Shown piece after piece: positions 17,115 to 26,266 of a stretch of 64,000 nt of DNA (position 1 is the stretch's first letter; every line of letters starts with the position of its first letter). Source of the DNA: CAYXZO01 sp964469505 (lineage in GTDB: Bacteria > Fidelibacterota > UBA8477 > JABMPR01); NCBI GenBank assembly GCA_964469505.1, contig CAYXZO010000001.1, forward strand, positions 85,154 through 149,153, read 5' to 3'. Under the pieces are notes generated by a model, which made no database searches, was not told where the DNA came from, and was given only the letters and a program-made list of their open reading frames with translations. The position numbers and the translations under genes were made by a program.

Positions 17115-18359
17115 CTATGATGTGTTTTTACGACCGTTGTCGGGGAAAACCACTTTCTGCAAGCGAGGATTGGGGTTGTAACTTCGCCCTACTTTGGCCA
17201 TGGGTTGTCCTTCCACCCGTACTACGTCAGCAGTGAAATCGTATTGCCCGCGCATGAAAGCCGAGCCCACACCATAGGCATCCACCGGCACTCCTAAATT
17301 CTCAAATGCCTCGATTTTTTGCCGATCAAAGCCCCCAGAGACGATGATTTTAACGTGTTGGAATCCCTCCTTATCCAAAGCCGCTCGCACCTTTTCCACC
17401 AGCTGTGGATTCACACCCGTGGGCGGAAAAGGCTCCATGCGGAACTCCACTGATCGATCTACCATCCGCTCCGAAGTGTCCAGCCGCACGCCCCACAGCT
17501 TATCTCCCATGGCCCGGGCCACTTCCAGGGAGGTCCGGACGCAGTCATTTTGAAAATCCACCAAGGCAATGAGGTTGGCATCGGGATAGTATTCGTGAAA
17601 CAGGCGAGCCGCTTCCACCGTGTCTCCCTTCAAGGCCGCGATCATGGCGTGGGGCGTGGTCCCGGCACCGCTGGCTCCCCACCAGGCTCCCTGGGCATCA
17701 GTGGAAACGGCAGCCGCGCCTCCGATACGCGCGGCATAACCGTCACCCCCTTGCACCGTCCAGTGGTCGAAACGGGCCGGGAAGAAAAGAATTGGTTTAC
17801 CCCGGGCGGCCTGCACGATTTCATGGACGTTGGTGGCGATACGGGTGCGTCGCGCCAGCACTCCTAAGTAGATGGTTTCCAGATGCACAAACTGGTACAG
17901 GGGCCCTTCGATGGTCATTACCGTTTCATAGGGGGCGATGGCATCTCCATCCCGGAGTGTCTTGATATCCAGCTCGTGGAAAGTCTTAACCCACAGATCA
18001 TCCAGTTCTTTCTCCAGTTCCAGTCGTTTCTTGCGGGCCTCCAGCCATTCCTTCTCATCAGTGTGATAGACGGTACGGATGTACTGCTTCAGCTTTATGT
18101 AGCGATCAAAGGTCTTGTAAGCCCGTTCCAGATCCCGGTAATAACCGGAACACAGTTTGAGCACCGCCAGGGCTTCGTCCACGCCGCACAAGATGGCCTT
18201 TTTCTTCTGGAAGACCTGCATGGTGACGGGTACCTTGATCTCCGCCCTCTCCAGAGTAACCTTGGAACGCCAGAAATAAACATCGGAGCGATAACCCCGC
18301 CGGATCTCATGCACCGGAATATCAAAAGTCTCCGGCGGTAGGGGCTGCCACCTTCCCAT
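17115..18359 (-). CDS. pncB: Nicotinate phosphoribosyltransferase
   Basis: Converts nicotinate and PRPP to nicotinate mononucleotide, the committing step of NAD salvage. The 414-residue protein has the NAPRTase features: IRRGYRSDVYFWRSK near the N-terminus, TIEGPLYQFVHLETIYLGVL, PARFDHWTVQGGDGYAARIG, GTTPHAMIA, LVDFQNDC, GVRLDTSE and the phosphate-binding IIVSGGFD. The length fits the shorter, archaeal-like NAPRTase branch. AAGGAGGAG lies directly before the ATG. It is the first gene of the pncB-pncA pair. Confidence 0.9.
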   Translation of the reverse strand: MGRWQPLPPETFDIPVHEIRRGYRSDVYFWRSKVTLERAEIKVPVTMQVFQKKKAILCGVDEALAVLKLCSGYYRDLERAYKTFDRYIKLKQYIRTVYHTDEKEWLEARKKRLELEKELDDLWVKTFHELDIKTLRDGDAIAPYETVMTIEGPLYQFVHLETIYLGVLARRTRIATNVHEIVQAARGKPILFFPARFDHWTVQGGDGYAARIGGAAAVSTDAQGAWWGASGAGTTPHAMIAALKGDTVEAARLFHEYYPDANLIALVDFQNDCVRTSLEVARAMGDKLWGVRLDTSERMVDRSVEFRMEPFPPTGVNPQLVEKVRAALDKEGFQHVKIIVSGGFDRQKIEAFENLGVPVDAYGVGSAFMRGQYDFTADVVRVEGQPMAKVGRSYNPNPRLQKVVFPDNGRKNTS

Positions 18360-18420
18360 AACTCCTCCTTGCTAACCCTCCATTATTCGTAAAGACATAC
18401 CTGACTTCTTCCCCGTACTC

Positions 18421-18449
18421 AATTTACACCTCATACTCTCAATCTTCAA
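18421..18449 (-). promoter_or_regulatory. Possible promoter of pncB-pncA
   Basis: On the minus strand TTGAAG, a 17-base spacer and TAAATT lie about 60-90 bases before the pncB ATG. Spacing is ideal but both boxes are only partial matches to sigma-70 consensus. Confidence 0.35.
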
Positions 18450-18561
18450 TTTTTCCCGCCGCACCTGCCGCAGAAAGGGCTTCCAGCCGGAAAAGATAAT
18501 AGTGCGGCTTTAATGCGGGTCTTAGGTTTATGAAAAGGTAGAAGTCAAAGAAAACAAAAAT

Positions 18562-20514
18562 TCAGGTACGGGGGTGATATCGGGCCAAAATAAGGGTCAA
18601 ATCATCATCGAAATTTTCTTTTTTAGTGAAGTTGCGCAGATGTTCCAGCAAAGCCCGGCTGATGATCTCTACCGGTTCCCCCAGCAATTGTCGAGCTTCT
18701 TCAATGAGCCCGCTTTCATCAAAAAGTTGGCCGCTGCGGTCCATGGCTTCGATAAAACCGTCGGTATAGAGCACCAGCAGGTCATTGGGTTGGAGAATTT
18801 GACGTCCGTGGGCATAGCTGGCGTTGGGATCGGCTCCCAGGATGGGGCCCCCCGTTTCCAGGCGTTCGTAGCTCCCGTCCCGGTGGAAAACCATGGCCGG
18901 CGGGTGGCCTGCGTTGACATAATTCAGTACACCCCGGCGGGCATCTAGACGGCTCACGAAAAAACTGATCTGCTTACCGCCGGAGAATTCTTCCGCCAGC
19001 TGCGCGTTCAACACCCGACACAGGTGAACTAGGTCACCATACTCTTCCTGAACCGTGCGCTTGTAAATGGAATAGAAGTTGGACATCAGCAAGGCGCCGG
19101 AAATACCTTTGCCCACCACGTCGCCCACCGCCAGGAGGAATTTGTTCCCACCCGGCAAAGGCATAAGGTCATAGAAATCACCTCCGATCTGTTGGGAGGG
19201 GATGAACTCTAACGCGAAAGAAATCTCATCATGCACCGGCACCGTCTGGGGCAACAGAGAGCGTTGGAGTTCCTCGGCCTGGTCCATTTCTTCGCTAAAG
19301 TGGGCCTCCTGCTCCACTTGGCGCCGCTCTTCATTCTGTTCAAGAAAAGCCGCCGCCTGAGTCGCCAATGTGAGTAAGAAATCCTGATCTTCGTGGCTGT
19401 AGGCTCCGATGCGGTTGCTTTCCAAGTTCAGGGCGCCGAAGATCCGTTTTCCCAGAACCAACGGCACACACAGCTCGGAGCGGGTCTGGGAACGACCGGG
19501 GATGTAGTGGGGAACCTGCCTGACATCCCGGATCAGAATGGGCTCCTTGCGGGCGATGCATTGCCCCACGATTCCCCGCCCTACCTTGAGCTTTAGGGGA
19601 TTTATGCGCCGGCGGTCGTAGCCATGCTGGATGAACTTATCTATTTCGTAGCTGTCTTTTTTCACCAGAAAGACCCCGCAGGCATCTATTGGCAGAATCT
19701 GATGCAGTTCATCCAGGATAAAGTTGAAAAGAGCGGTTGGACTGCGGGTAGTGGTCATCTTTTCCGCCACGCGCTGAACGATCTGCTGTCTGAGGGTCTG
19801 GGTTTTAATCCGGTGCATCAACTTACGGTTGTCGATGAGAATCGCCAGTTCATCCAGAATGCGCTGGAACAGCTCGTCATTAAGGCGGAACTGAATATCT
19901 ATGGGCATGCTGTGGGTCAGGATAAAAGCAGTCAAACGGCCCTTTACTTTCAAAGGCAAGGCCCAGTTGAACACTTTGAAATCCCGATAGCTGATGCCCT
20001 TGGCGGGTTTTTTCTCTTCCGGACTCAGGTCGTTTATACTGTATTGCACCGGCATTGCTGGGCGATTGCTGTCCAGGAGTTTTTTCACTATTTCGTGCTC
20101 GGTGCCGCAGGTAAGCCCCTCCAGCAGCATGGGTTCCGGGGCGCCGGCGGCTTCAATGCGATAGCGACGCTTGATTTTCACAAAAATTGCCACCACATCC
20201 GTTTCCAGGATGGACATCAAATCGGTTTTCAGATGGTTCAGAATATCTGGAAAGGTTTTTTCCTGGGGCAAAATACCCACCATTTCCCGCAATCGTTCCA
20301 GGCGCTCGTAATAGCGGGGCGCCAGTAATTTGAGAATGCTGCTACGAATCAGGTGCTTTAGTCCCGGATAAGTAACCACCACCAGAAAAGAAGTCAGGGG
20401 AAATGCAATCCAGGGGTGGGCCTTGAAGCCGATGAGGTAATCCATCAGCCAGCCCCATAGGGAAAGCAGACCAGTGAGTACCAGTACGACCAGTAGGGTT
20501 TCAAACCAGCGCAT
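18562..20514 (-). CDS. Membrane GAF-domain SpoIIE-type serine phosphatase
   Basis: A PP2C-like phosphatase of the RsbU/SpoIIE group, probably acting on an anti-sigma-factor antagonist. From the ATG at 20514 it has 650 residues: two N-terminal membrane helices (about 5-25 and 36-50), a GAF-like region (about 80-230), a second GAF domain (about 250-400) and the phosphatase domain from about 430. Metal motifs visible are GGDFYDLM, VGDVVGKGISGALLM, LYTDGFIEAMD and DDDLTLIL. A TTG two codons upstream is an alternative start. The 84-codon gene upstream ends 18 bases before it, so it belongs to the manC transcript. No partner STAS or anti-sigma gene is nearby. Confidence 0.88.
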   Translation of the reverse strand: MRWFETLLVVLVLTGLLSLWGWLMDYLIGFKAHPWIAFPLTSFLVVVTYPGLKHLIRSSILKLLAPRYYERLERLREMVGILPQEKTFPDILNHLKTDLMSILETDVVAIFVKIKRRYRIEAAGAPEPMLLEGLTCGTEHEIVKKLLDSNRPAMPVQYSINDLSPEEKKPAKGISYRDFKVFNWALPLKVKGRLTAFILTHSMPIDIQFRLNDELFQRILDELAILIDNRKLMHRIKTQTLRQQIVQRVAEKMTTTRSPTALFNFILDELHQILPIDACGVFLVKKDSYEIDKFIQHGYDRRRINPLKLKVGRGIVGQCIARKEPILIRDVRQVPHYIPGRSQTRSELCVPLVLGKRIFGALNLESNRIGAYSHEDQDFLLTLATQAAAFLEQNEERRQVEQEAHFSEEMDQAEELQRSLLPQTVPVHDEISFALEFIPSQQIGGDFYDLMPLPGGNKFLLAVGDVVGKGISGALLMSNFYSIYKRTVQEEYGDLVHLCRVLNAQLAEEFSGGKQISFFVSRLDARRGVLNYVNAGHPPAMVFHRDGSYERLETGGPILGADPNASYAHGRQILQPNDLLVLYTDGFIEAMDRSGQLFDESGLIEEARQLLGEPVEIISRALLEHLRNFTKKENFDDDLTLILARYHPRT

Positions 20515-20532
20515 GATCAATTTACTTGCTCG

Positions 20533-20784
20533 TCAGCTTTGGAACTCCTGGATGTATTCCCGCACCCGGGGCAACAGGGCAATCTCCGAAAGATCCAATT
20601 GACCCAGGGTGCGGGCCAAAGCCGCGTTTTGATGTTCTAAGGGCAGATTCTTGTTGATCAGAACGTATTTCCGATCTTCCAGGCGATACCACCCGCCCCG
20701 GAAATCACCTTTTTCATAGCGGACTTCAAAACCCAAACGCCGGGCGGCAGCTTCCAATTCTTCCCGCAAGCGACCGGGACTCAT
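20533..20784 (-). CDS. Small conserved-looking protein, possible inactive zincin-like domain
   Basis: 83 residues from the ATG at 20784, which lies next to the manC stop and has GGAGG nine bases upstream. The centre, KYVLINKNLPLEHQNAALAR followed by TLGQLDL, resembles the ImmA/IrrE peptidase region with its INxxLxxxxQxxxLAHELGH pattern, but His-Glu and the second His are replaced (ART-LGQ), so zinc catalysis would be lost. An upstream in-frame start would overlap manC. No domain is firmly recognised. It lies between a mannose-1-phosphate guanylyltransferase and a regulatory phosphatase. Confidence 0.75.
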   Translation of the reverse strand: MSPGRLREELEAAARRLGFEVRYEKGDFRGGWYRLEDRKYVLINKNLPLEHQNAALARTLGQLDLSEIALLPRVREYIQEFQS

Positions 20785-20785
20785 C

Positions 20786-21856
20786 TCACAGAACCTCCGC
20801 ACGTTCCTTTCGTTCCAGCAGTTCCACCATCTCCTTCACCCGCTCAGTGGCATGACGGGGCACGATCAACAAAGCATCGGGAGTATTGATCACCACCAGG
20901 TTGTCTATTCCAATGAGGGCCACCAACTGGTGGGGCGAATAGACTAGATTTTCATCGGAGTCTAGGGCGATCACGTCCCCTTGAAATACATTGCCGGTTC
21001 CGTCCGGGGACAACACTTCATAAACAGCATCCCAGGAGCCCACATCACTCCAATCGAAATCGGCACGAATGACATATACGTTGGTGGCTTTCTCCATAAT
21101 TCCATAGTCCAGGGAAATACTGCGAAGGGTGGCCCATTCGTAGGTCAATACCGATTCATAGGCGTTGTGTCCCAGGGCATCCCGGATAATCATCAGGCTG
21201 TCGTACAGCTCCGGCAAAAAAGCTTGAACGGCAGAGAGGAAAACATCCACCCGCCAGACGAACATTCCGCTGTTCCAGAGAAAATCGCCGCTTTTGAGGA
21301 ATAGCCGGGCCGTTTCCAGGTCCGGTTTTTCCGCGAAAGTCCGCACCGGATAAGCGCTATTACCCATACCGTTGTGATTGGCAAACTGAATGTAGCCATA
21401 ACCCGTGGCGGGCCGGGTGGGGACGATTCCGAAGGTCACCAGCGCTTTTTTCTCCTGAGCCACTTGGATCCCCTGTTCCAGCGCGGCCTGAAAAGCGCCA
21501 GAGTTTTGTATCAAATGATCCGCGGGGAACACCCCCATGACGGCTTCGGGGTCTTCCTGCTGAATATGAATAGCCGCCAACCCCACCGCCGGAGCGGTAT
21601 TTTTCCCTTCTGGCTCTACCAGGATATTATCTGCCGGGAATTCGGGGAATTTTTCCAGAATCAACCTACGCTGGTCGCCGTTGGTGACGATTCTAATACG
21701 TTCCAGGGGTGCACTTTTTTTCAACCGCTCTAATGTGAGCTGGAGCATGCTCCCGTCACCGGTGATATCCAGCAACTGTTTGGGCAGGGAGCGACGGCTG
21801 CGGGGCCAGAAGCGCTTCCCCACTCCACCAGCAATTATTACCGCATAAAATGCCAT
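20786..21856 (-). CDS. manC: Mannose-1-phosphate guanylyltransferase
   Basis: Makes GDP-mannose from mannose-1-phosphate and GTP for polysaccharide or glycolipid synthesis. The 356-residue protein begins MAFYAVIIAGGVGKRFWPRS, the nucleotide-binding signature GGxGxRxWPxSR followed by PKQLLDI. FPADHLI, YGYIQFA, FAEKPDLETA, NSGMFVWRVDVFL and SDVGSWDAVYEVL are all typical. The length matches the single-function enzyme without the C-terminal isomerase domain. A ribosome site (AAAGGATGAG) precedes the ATG. It is the first gene of a three-gene transcript. Confidence 0.93.
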   Translation of the reverse strand: MAFYAVIIAGGVGKRFWPRSRRSLPKQLLDITGDGSMLQLTLERLKKSAPLERIRIVTNGDQRRLILEKFPEFPADNILVEPEGKNTAPAVGLAAIHIQQEDPEAVMGVFPADHLIQNSGAFQAALEQGIQVAQEKKALVTFGIVPTRPATGYGYIQFANHNGMGNSAYPVRTFAEKPDLETARLFLKSGDFLWNSGMFVWRVDVFLSAVQAFLPELYDSLMIIRDALGHNAYESVLTYEWATLRSISLDYGIMEKATNVYVIRADFDWSDVGSWDAVYEVLSPDGTGNVFQGDVIALDSDENLVYSPHQLVALIGIDNLVVINTPDALLIVPRHATERVKEMVELLERKERAEVL

Positions 21857-21979
21857 GGTCTCATCCTTTACCTGAAGTTAACCGTTCAGGTTCAGTCATA
21901 CCGTGCTTCCGGGACCCAACCGGATAAAACTCACCTGCGAAAAATCCACCCGCCGGTATGAGTTACCTTTCGCTGTGGT

Positions 21980-22753
21980 TCATGGATTGGCGAAATTAGC
22001 CAGCTCGGTTTCACCTGCAAACACAAAAATACTTGTTCCCCCCAACCAGAAAACTTCATCCGCCCAACGGGTGTTCAGGACCCCTCCCGGGAAATGCAAT
22101 TGCCATTGGGCACGTCGGGGCCGAAGGGTGTGCAATACCGAGCTGACGGCTACCGCCCCGGTGCCACAGGCCAGCGTTTCCGCATTCACCCCCCGTTCAT
22201 AGGTTCGCACGTACAGCCGCTCTTCCTCCATCCAGAATAGGTCCAGATTAACCCCTTCCGGGAAAGAGGTCTGATCGGCATTGGCGGCTGGTCCCCACTC
22301 GGCGAGGCGGGTGCCCGGGTCCCGAGGACTCTGCACCACATAGTGAGGAACCCCCACCTGAACTTTCCAACCGCTGAGTTCACCCCAGGTGAACGGCTCT
22401 GGTGGAGCGGTGGGGGTCAAAGTAATCAACGGCCCGGCTTCCCAGGCGTAGCGATGAACGCCGTCACCCGCGTTGAATTCCCCTTTCGGTGGCTGTCCTT
22501 CCCGCACCACTGCAAAAGTTACCAATGCCAGGGCGCCATCGCCGCAAAAAGCGGCTTCTGAACCGTCGGCGTTGAAATAACGCATGCGAAAAGCGTATCG
22601 CTCGTCGGGGAGATACACGAGAAGACCATCGGCTCCGATTCCGGTGCGCCGGCGGCATACACTGCGGATAAGAGGTGGGGAAATGGACCTGACTTCATCA
22701 CCTTTCACCAAAACGAAGTCGTTACCTGCAGTGGCGTATTTCCAGAACTTCAT
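21980..22753 (-). CDS. dapF: Diaminopimelate epimerase (divergent)
   Basis: Interconverts LL- and meso-diaminopimelate for lysine and peptidoglycan synthesis. From the ATG at 22753 (ATGA overlap with the preceding stop) it is 257 residues. The two catalytic cysteines are seen in NADGSEAAFCGDG and ETLACGTGAVA, and the ligand residues AGNDF and ERG are kept. It departs from the family at the first motif, where the usual CGNGxR is CGDGALA, and it is a little shorter than usual. It may be a functional but diverged DapF. The other member of the racemase family to consider is proline racemase, but the DGSE and ERG motifs favour DapF. Confidence 0.82.
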   Translation of the reverse strand: MKFWKYATAGNDFVLVKGDEVRSISPPLIRSVCRRRTGIGADGLLVYLPDERYAFRMRYFNADGSEAAFCGDGALALVTFAVVREGQPPKGEFNAGDGVHRYAWEAGPLITLTPTAPPEPFTWGELSGWKVQVGVPHYVVQSPRDPGTRLAEWGPAANADQTSFPEGVNLDLFWMEEERLYVRTYERGVNAETLACGTGAVAVSSVLHTLRPRRAQWQLHFPGGVLNTRWADEVFWLGGTSIFVFAGETELANFANP

Positions 22754-24393
22754 TGCTCCCTCTCTATCTGCCACAGCCCCAGGTCCGTTTCCCAATGACG
22801 ACGGATAGTGATCGTATCGGGATAGATCCAGAACCACTCGGCGGGGCGCAAGTCGGTGATACCCCCTGTGAAGTAACGTCCGTCTGCATCCAGGTCCTGG
22901 AACGCCACCAGAGTATAGCGTCCCTCCTTAAGGGCCGGCAACTGCAAGGCCTCGCCCTGGGGAAAGGCTACCAGCCGTTTGCCACCCGGACCGCTGACGG
23001 TCAGGAACAGATTCTCGCTGAAATCCTGCCGTATGGTCAAAATCCCGGTGGAATCCTCCTTGGGTGGCGTCCACTGGCCCTGTAAAACGGAATCCGGTAC
23101 CACCCCGGTAAAGAGGTGCAGTTTATTCAATTCCAATCGCCAGCTAAAGCCTGTGCGAAACAGGGAATCAGCCAACGGGCAACGTATTTCAAACAGGCTG
23201 GGGCGCTCCAGGTCGGAGCAAGCATAAAACAGGGAGTCACCGGTTGGTTTGATGGACAGGCAACTGTCAGCCACGGAATTGACCGGTAGGGGTAAATCAA
23301 CCGTCATGGCTTTCTTAGCAGTATCTACCACCAACTCCACCTCTCCGGGTCTAAGCCGAAGAGTATCGGTCGCAGGCGGCATGGTGAGTGCCAAGGTGTC
23401 AGACCCCAGAATCACTCCGGTCGTATCCCGGAAGCCGGATAGCCATACCACCTGCCCCGTGTCCAGCGGTAACGTGCTGTAGCACCAGAAACGCTGGGGG
23501 ATTCTCCGGTTGATTTGCTTGCCGGCCAGGGGAATAAGTCCCTCCTCTGTACGCAATTCCAGGCCCGTTAAACTGCCGTCGACCACCGGTCGTGAGCTCC
23601 AGAATTCCAGAAGGTGACCTTGCCAAACCCGCACCCTGGACAGGTGCAAACGTGAGGGGGGGATTTCCCGGGGCCAGAAGCGCACGGTGGTACCATCCGA
23701 GGTGGGTTGAACCTGCCTTTGCGGCGGGCGGGCGAAAAAATCTCCGGCGTCCAGCCGCCCATTGCCGTTACGATCCCAATGGAAGAAGAAGACAAAGGGT
23801 TTTTCCGGTAGATATGAGAAGGCGAACCGGCCGTCATCGTCTGCCTGCAGAATGTAAGCAGGCGATCCCCGCAGCAACTCCTGAGGAGCCTGACCCGAAC
23901 CGGGATAAAGATAGAGCCTGCCTTTTTTCAGAACGGATCCGGCTCCCAGGACCAGCCCGCTGATCCGGCCCCGAGCGATTTTGTTTCCCGTGCTGAAGGC
24001 CAGGACAAACGGTTCCGAGAGGTTATTCCCCTGAAGGTCCTGTGCCCCCTTATCAAGGATCAGCAGATAAGTCTGATCGGGCTGTAGCGGCTCCCGGGGA
24101 CGGAGCTTCACATAGGTCCAGCCGGTTTTGATTTCCCAGCCGGCGGGGACCAGGGGCCAAACCTGTAGAGCCTGACGCACCGCTTCTTTTTTTACCTGTT
24201 CGTTAAACACCAGTTTGATGGTGGGGGTCAGGGATACCTGGAGGGAGCCGTTAGGGGGATCGGCTTTGATGATCTGCGGCGGAGTCTTATCCACCGGTCC
24301 GCCGGTGAGGGGCATTTCACTGGCACAGGCTAAAAACCAGAGCAAAGTTCCCGCGGCTATAAACCAAAGAACGTAGCGCCGAATCCTCTTCAT
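22750..24393 (-). CDS. Ig-like (SbsA/Big_5) lipoprotein
   Basis: 547 residues with a lipoprotein signal ending FLACASEM (Cys23). The start of the mature protein, TGGPVDKTPPQIIKADPPNG, followed by PTIKLVFNEQVKK and LAFSTGN, is the classic SbsA/Big_5 Ig-like domain of Bacteroidetes-type lipoproteins. The remainder contains beta-rich repeats resembling carboxypeptidase-regulatory domains (GRISGLVLG... and FAFSYLPEKPFVFFFHWDRNG). It has ATGA overlaps with sfsA upstream and dapF downstream. Role unknown; probably surface or periplasmic. Confidence 0.85.
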   Translation of the reverse strand: MKRIRRYVLWFIAAGTLLWFLACASEMPLTGGPVDKTPPQIIKADPPNGSLQVSLTPTIKLVFNEQVKKEAVRQALQVWPLVPAGWEIKTGWTYVKLRPREPLQPDQTYLLILDKGAQDLQGNNLSEPFVLAFSTGNKIARGRISGLVLGAGSVLKKGRLYLYPGSGQAPQELLRGSPAYILQADDDGRFAFSYLPEKPFVFFFHWDRNGNGRLDAGDFFARPPQRQVQPTSDGTTVRFWPREIPPSRLHLSRVRVWQGHLLEFWSSRPVVDGSLTGLELRTEEGLIPLAGKQINRRIPQRFWCYSTLPLDTGQVVWLSGFRDTTGVILGSDTLALTMPPATDTLRLRPGEVELVVDTAKKAMTVDLPLPVNSVADSCLSIKPTGDSLFYACSDLERPSLFEIRCPLADSLFRTGFSWRLELNKLHLFTGVVPDSVLQGQWTPPKEDSTGILTIRQDFSENLFLTVSGPGGKRLVAFPQGEALQLPALKEGRYTLVAFQDLDADGRYFTGGITDLRPAEWFWIYPDTITIRRHWETDLGLWQIEREQ

Positions 24394-25124
24394 GTCCCCT
24401 TTTCTCCCGATGCGGGTGGCGGTTCCAACCGCACTGGTAGCTCCTTTAGCAATCGGATATGGTCCTTTTGAACCTCTGCGGAATAGGCCAGAACTTTGAC
24501 TCCCGCCTTGGCGGCTTCCACGAGGGCACGGGCAAACACTGGGTCACGTTCCCATTGAGGGCCGAACGCAGTAGCATCCTCCCTTTGGACGACAAACAAC
24601 ACTGCAGCTTCCCGATGGGAGTTCAAACTAGCCTGCAGGTGAGCCATATGCCGCGCTCCCCGACTGGTCACTGCGTCGGGAAACTGGGCCAGACCATTTT
24701 CCACCAAGGTCACAGATTTGACTTCCAGCAGTAATTGTCGGTTGTCTTTTTCTAGCAGGAAATCCACCCGCATGCCGTCCATGCTAAATTCCCGTTGTTT
24801 CAAGCGCCAGGATCTCAAGGGAGGAATGGCCTTACGCTGCAGGCAAAACTCCACCAGGCGATTAGGTAAGGTGGAATCCACTGAAACCAGATGACCGTCG
24901 TGCTCCACCAGCACGGTAGTGAAAGCCGTTTTCCGCTGGGGGTTTTTATTGGGTCGGAGCCATACGCGGGCTCCGGGAATCAACAATTCTTTCAGCCTTC
25001 CTGGATCAGGCAGGTGCGACCAAACGGGGCCGCTTTCGATTTCCACCCGGGTCAGAAAGCGATTGGGGCGGTGCAGGAAACGTCCCGGAATAAGAGGTCC
25101 CGGTAAAGGCATACGGGGCAACAA
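24390..25124 (-). CDS. sfsA: SfsA family protein (sugar fermentation stimulation / nuclease)
   Basis: 244 residues with the SfsA pattern: RPNRFLTRVEIE, HLPDPGRLKELLIPGARVWL, SVDSTLPNRLV, RVDFLLE, LLLEVKSVTL, FPDAVTSRGARHMAHL and AVLFVVQREDATAFGP. The D...E-x-K arrangement is PD-(D/E)xK nuclease-like, consistent with reports of DNA/RNA nuclease activity for the family. The TTG at 25124 is preferred because GGTGGAG lies six bases upstream; an ATG at 25112 has no ribosome site. It lies three bases after tgt. Confidence 0.9.
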   Translation of the reverse strand: MLPRMPLPGPLIPGRFLHRPNRFLTRVEIESGPVWSHLPDPGRLKELLIPGARVWLRPNKNPQRKTAFTTVLVEHDGHLVSVDSTLPNRLVEFCLQRKAIPPLRSWRLKQREFSMDGMRVDFLLEKDNRQLLLEVKSVTLVENGLAQFPDAVTSRGARHMAHLQASLNSHREAAVLFVVQREDATAFGPQWERDPVFARALVEAAKAGVKVLAYSAEVQKDHIRLLKELPVRLEPPPASGEKGT

Positions 25125-25127
25125 GGA

Positions 25128-26261
25128 CTACTCCACCTGTAAGTAATTCTGTAAGAATTCTTTTCGCCAGGCATCAAACCGCTCTTCCCGGAGGGCGGTG
25201 CGGATTTGCCGCATCAATTCCTGGTAGAAAAAGACATTATGCAGGGAAGCTAAGCGAAGCACCAGCGGTTCCCCGCTGTTGAACAGATGACGCAGGTAGG
25301 CCCGGGTGAAATTACGGCAGGTGTAGCAGCCGCAGTTTTCGTCCACCGGTCGAAAATCGTTTTTAAAACGACCGGCTTTGATAGGTAGCGGTCCCTGCCA
25401 AGTGAAGAGGGTACCGTTGCGTCCGTTGCGGGTGGGCAACACACAGTCGAACATATCCACTCCGGCGCTTACGGCGGCTACAATATCCTCGGGTTTACCC
25501 ACTCCCATGAGATAACGGGGTTTGTCTCTTGGCAATAGCGGGGCGGTGTGACCCACGATGCGGTCGCGTTCCTCCTTGGATTCACCCACGCTCAACCCGC
25601 CAATGGCGTACCCCTGAAAAGGCAACTGGGTTAGAAATGTTGCACTGGCTTCCCGGAGCTCGGGATGGATTCCCCCTTGCACGATACCGAACAACATTTG
25701 TTCATGGCCATATAAGGGGGTACTCCGCTGAAAGGCTTCCAGGCTGGCTTCGGCCCAACGGTGAGTGCGGGCCAGGGCTTCCTCTATGCGTTCCCTAGGT
25801 GCTTCCGTAGTAACACACTCATCGAGTACCATACAGATGTCAGCCCCGAGAATCCGCTGGATGTGGATGCTGCGTTCAGGATTCAGGTAGTGACGGGAAC
25901 CATCCAGATGTGAGCGGAAGTTGATCCCCTCATCATCGATAATTCGCAAATCAGCCAGGCTGAAGACCTGAAATCCGCCTGAATCGGTGAGAATGGCCCC
26001 CTGCCAGTTCATGAAAGAATGTAAACCACCCGCTTCTCGAATGATTTCCAGCCCGGGGCGGAGATAAAGGTGATAGGTATTACCCAATAATAGTTTTACT
26101 CCCGCCTGCTGCAAATCGTCAGGAGCCAGGGCCTTCACGGAGCCCTGGGTACCCACCGGCATGAACACGGGCGTAGGAATTTCTCCATGGGGCAGTTTCA
26201 AGCAGCCTAAGCGAGCCCGAGTGCGGGAGCAGGTGCGAATCACCTGGAAGTGCTCAGCCAT
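25128..26261 (-). CDS. tgt: tRNA-guanine transglycosylase (queuine tRNA-ribosyltransferase)
   Basis: Exchanges guanine-34 of GUN-anticodon tRNAs for the queuosine precursor preQ1. The 377-residue protein has ILTDSGGFQVFSL (Asp93 as general base), the second aspartate in GVDMFDCVLPTRNGR, FGIVQGG, and the zinc motif CGCYTC with the downstream ARAYLRH-like histidine (NFTRAYLRHL). Length is standard for the bacterial enzyme. No queuosine synthesis genes are in the window. It sits between radA and sfsA with gaps of 5 and 3 bases. Confidence 0.95.
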   Translation of the reverse strand: MAEHFQVIRTCSRTRARLGCLKLPHGEIPTPVFMPVGTQGSVKALAPDDLQQAGVKLLLGNTYHLYLRPGLEIIREAGGLHSFMNWQGAILTDSGGFQVFSLADLRIIDDEGINFRSHLDGSRHYLNPERSIHIQRILGADICMVLDECVTTEAPRERIEEALARTHRWAEASLEAFQRSTPLYGHEQMLFGIVQGGIHPELREASATFLTQLPFQGYAIGGLSVGESKEERDRIVGHTAPLLPRDKPRYLMGVGKPEDIVAAVSAGVDMFDCVLPTRNGRNGTLFTWQGPLPIKAGRFKNDFRPVDENCGCYTCRNFTRAYLRHLFNSGEPLVLRLASLHNVFFYQELMRQIRTALREERFDAWRKEFLQNYLQVE

Positions 26262-26266
26262 ATTTC

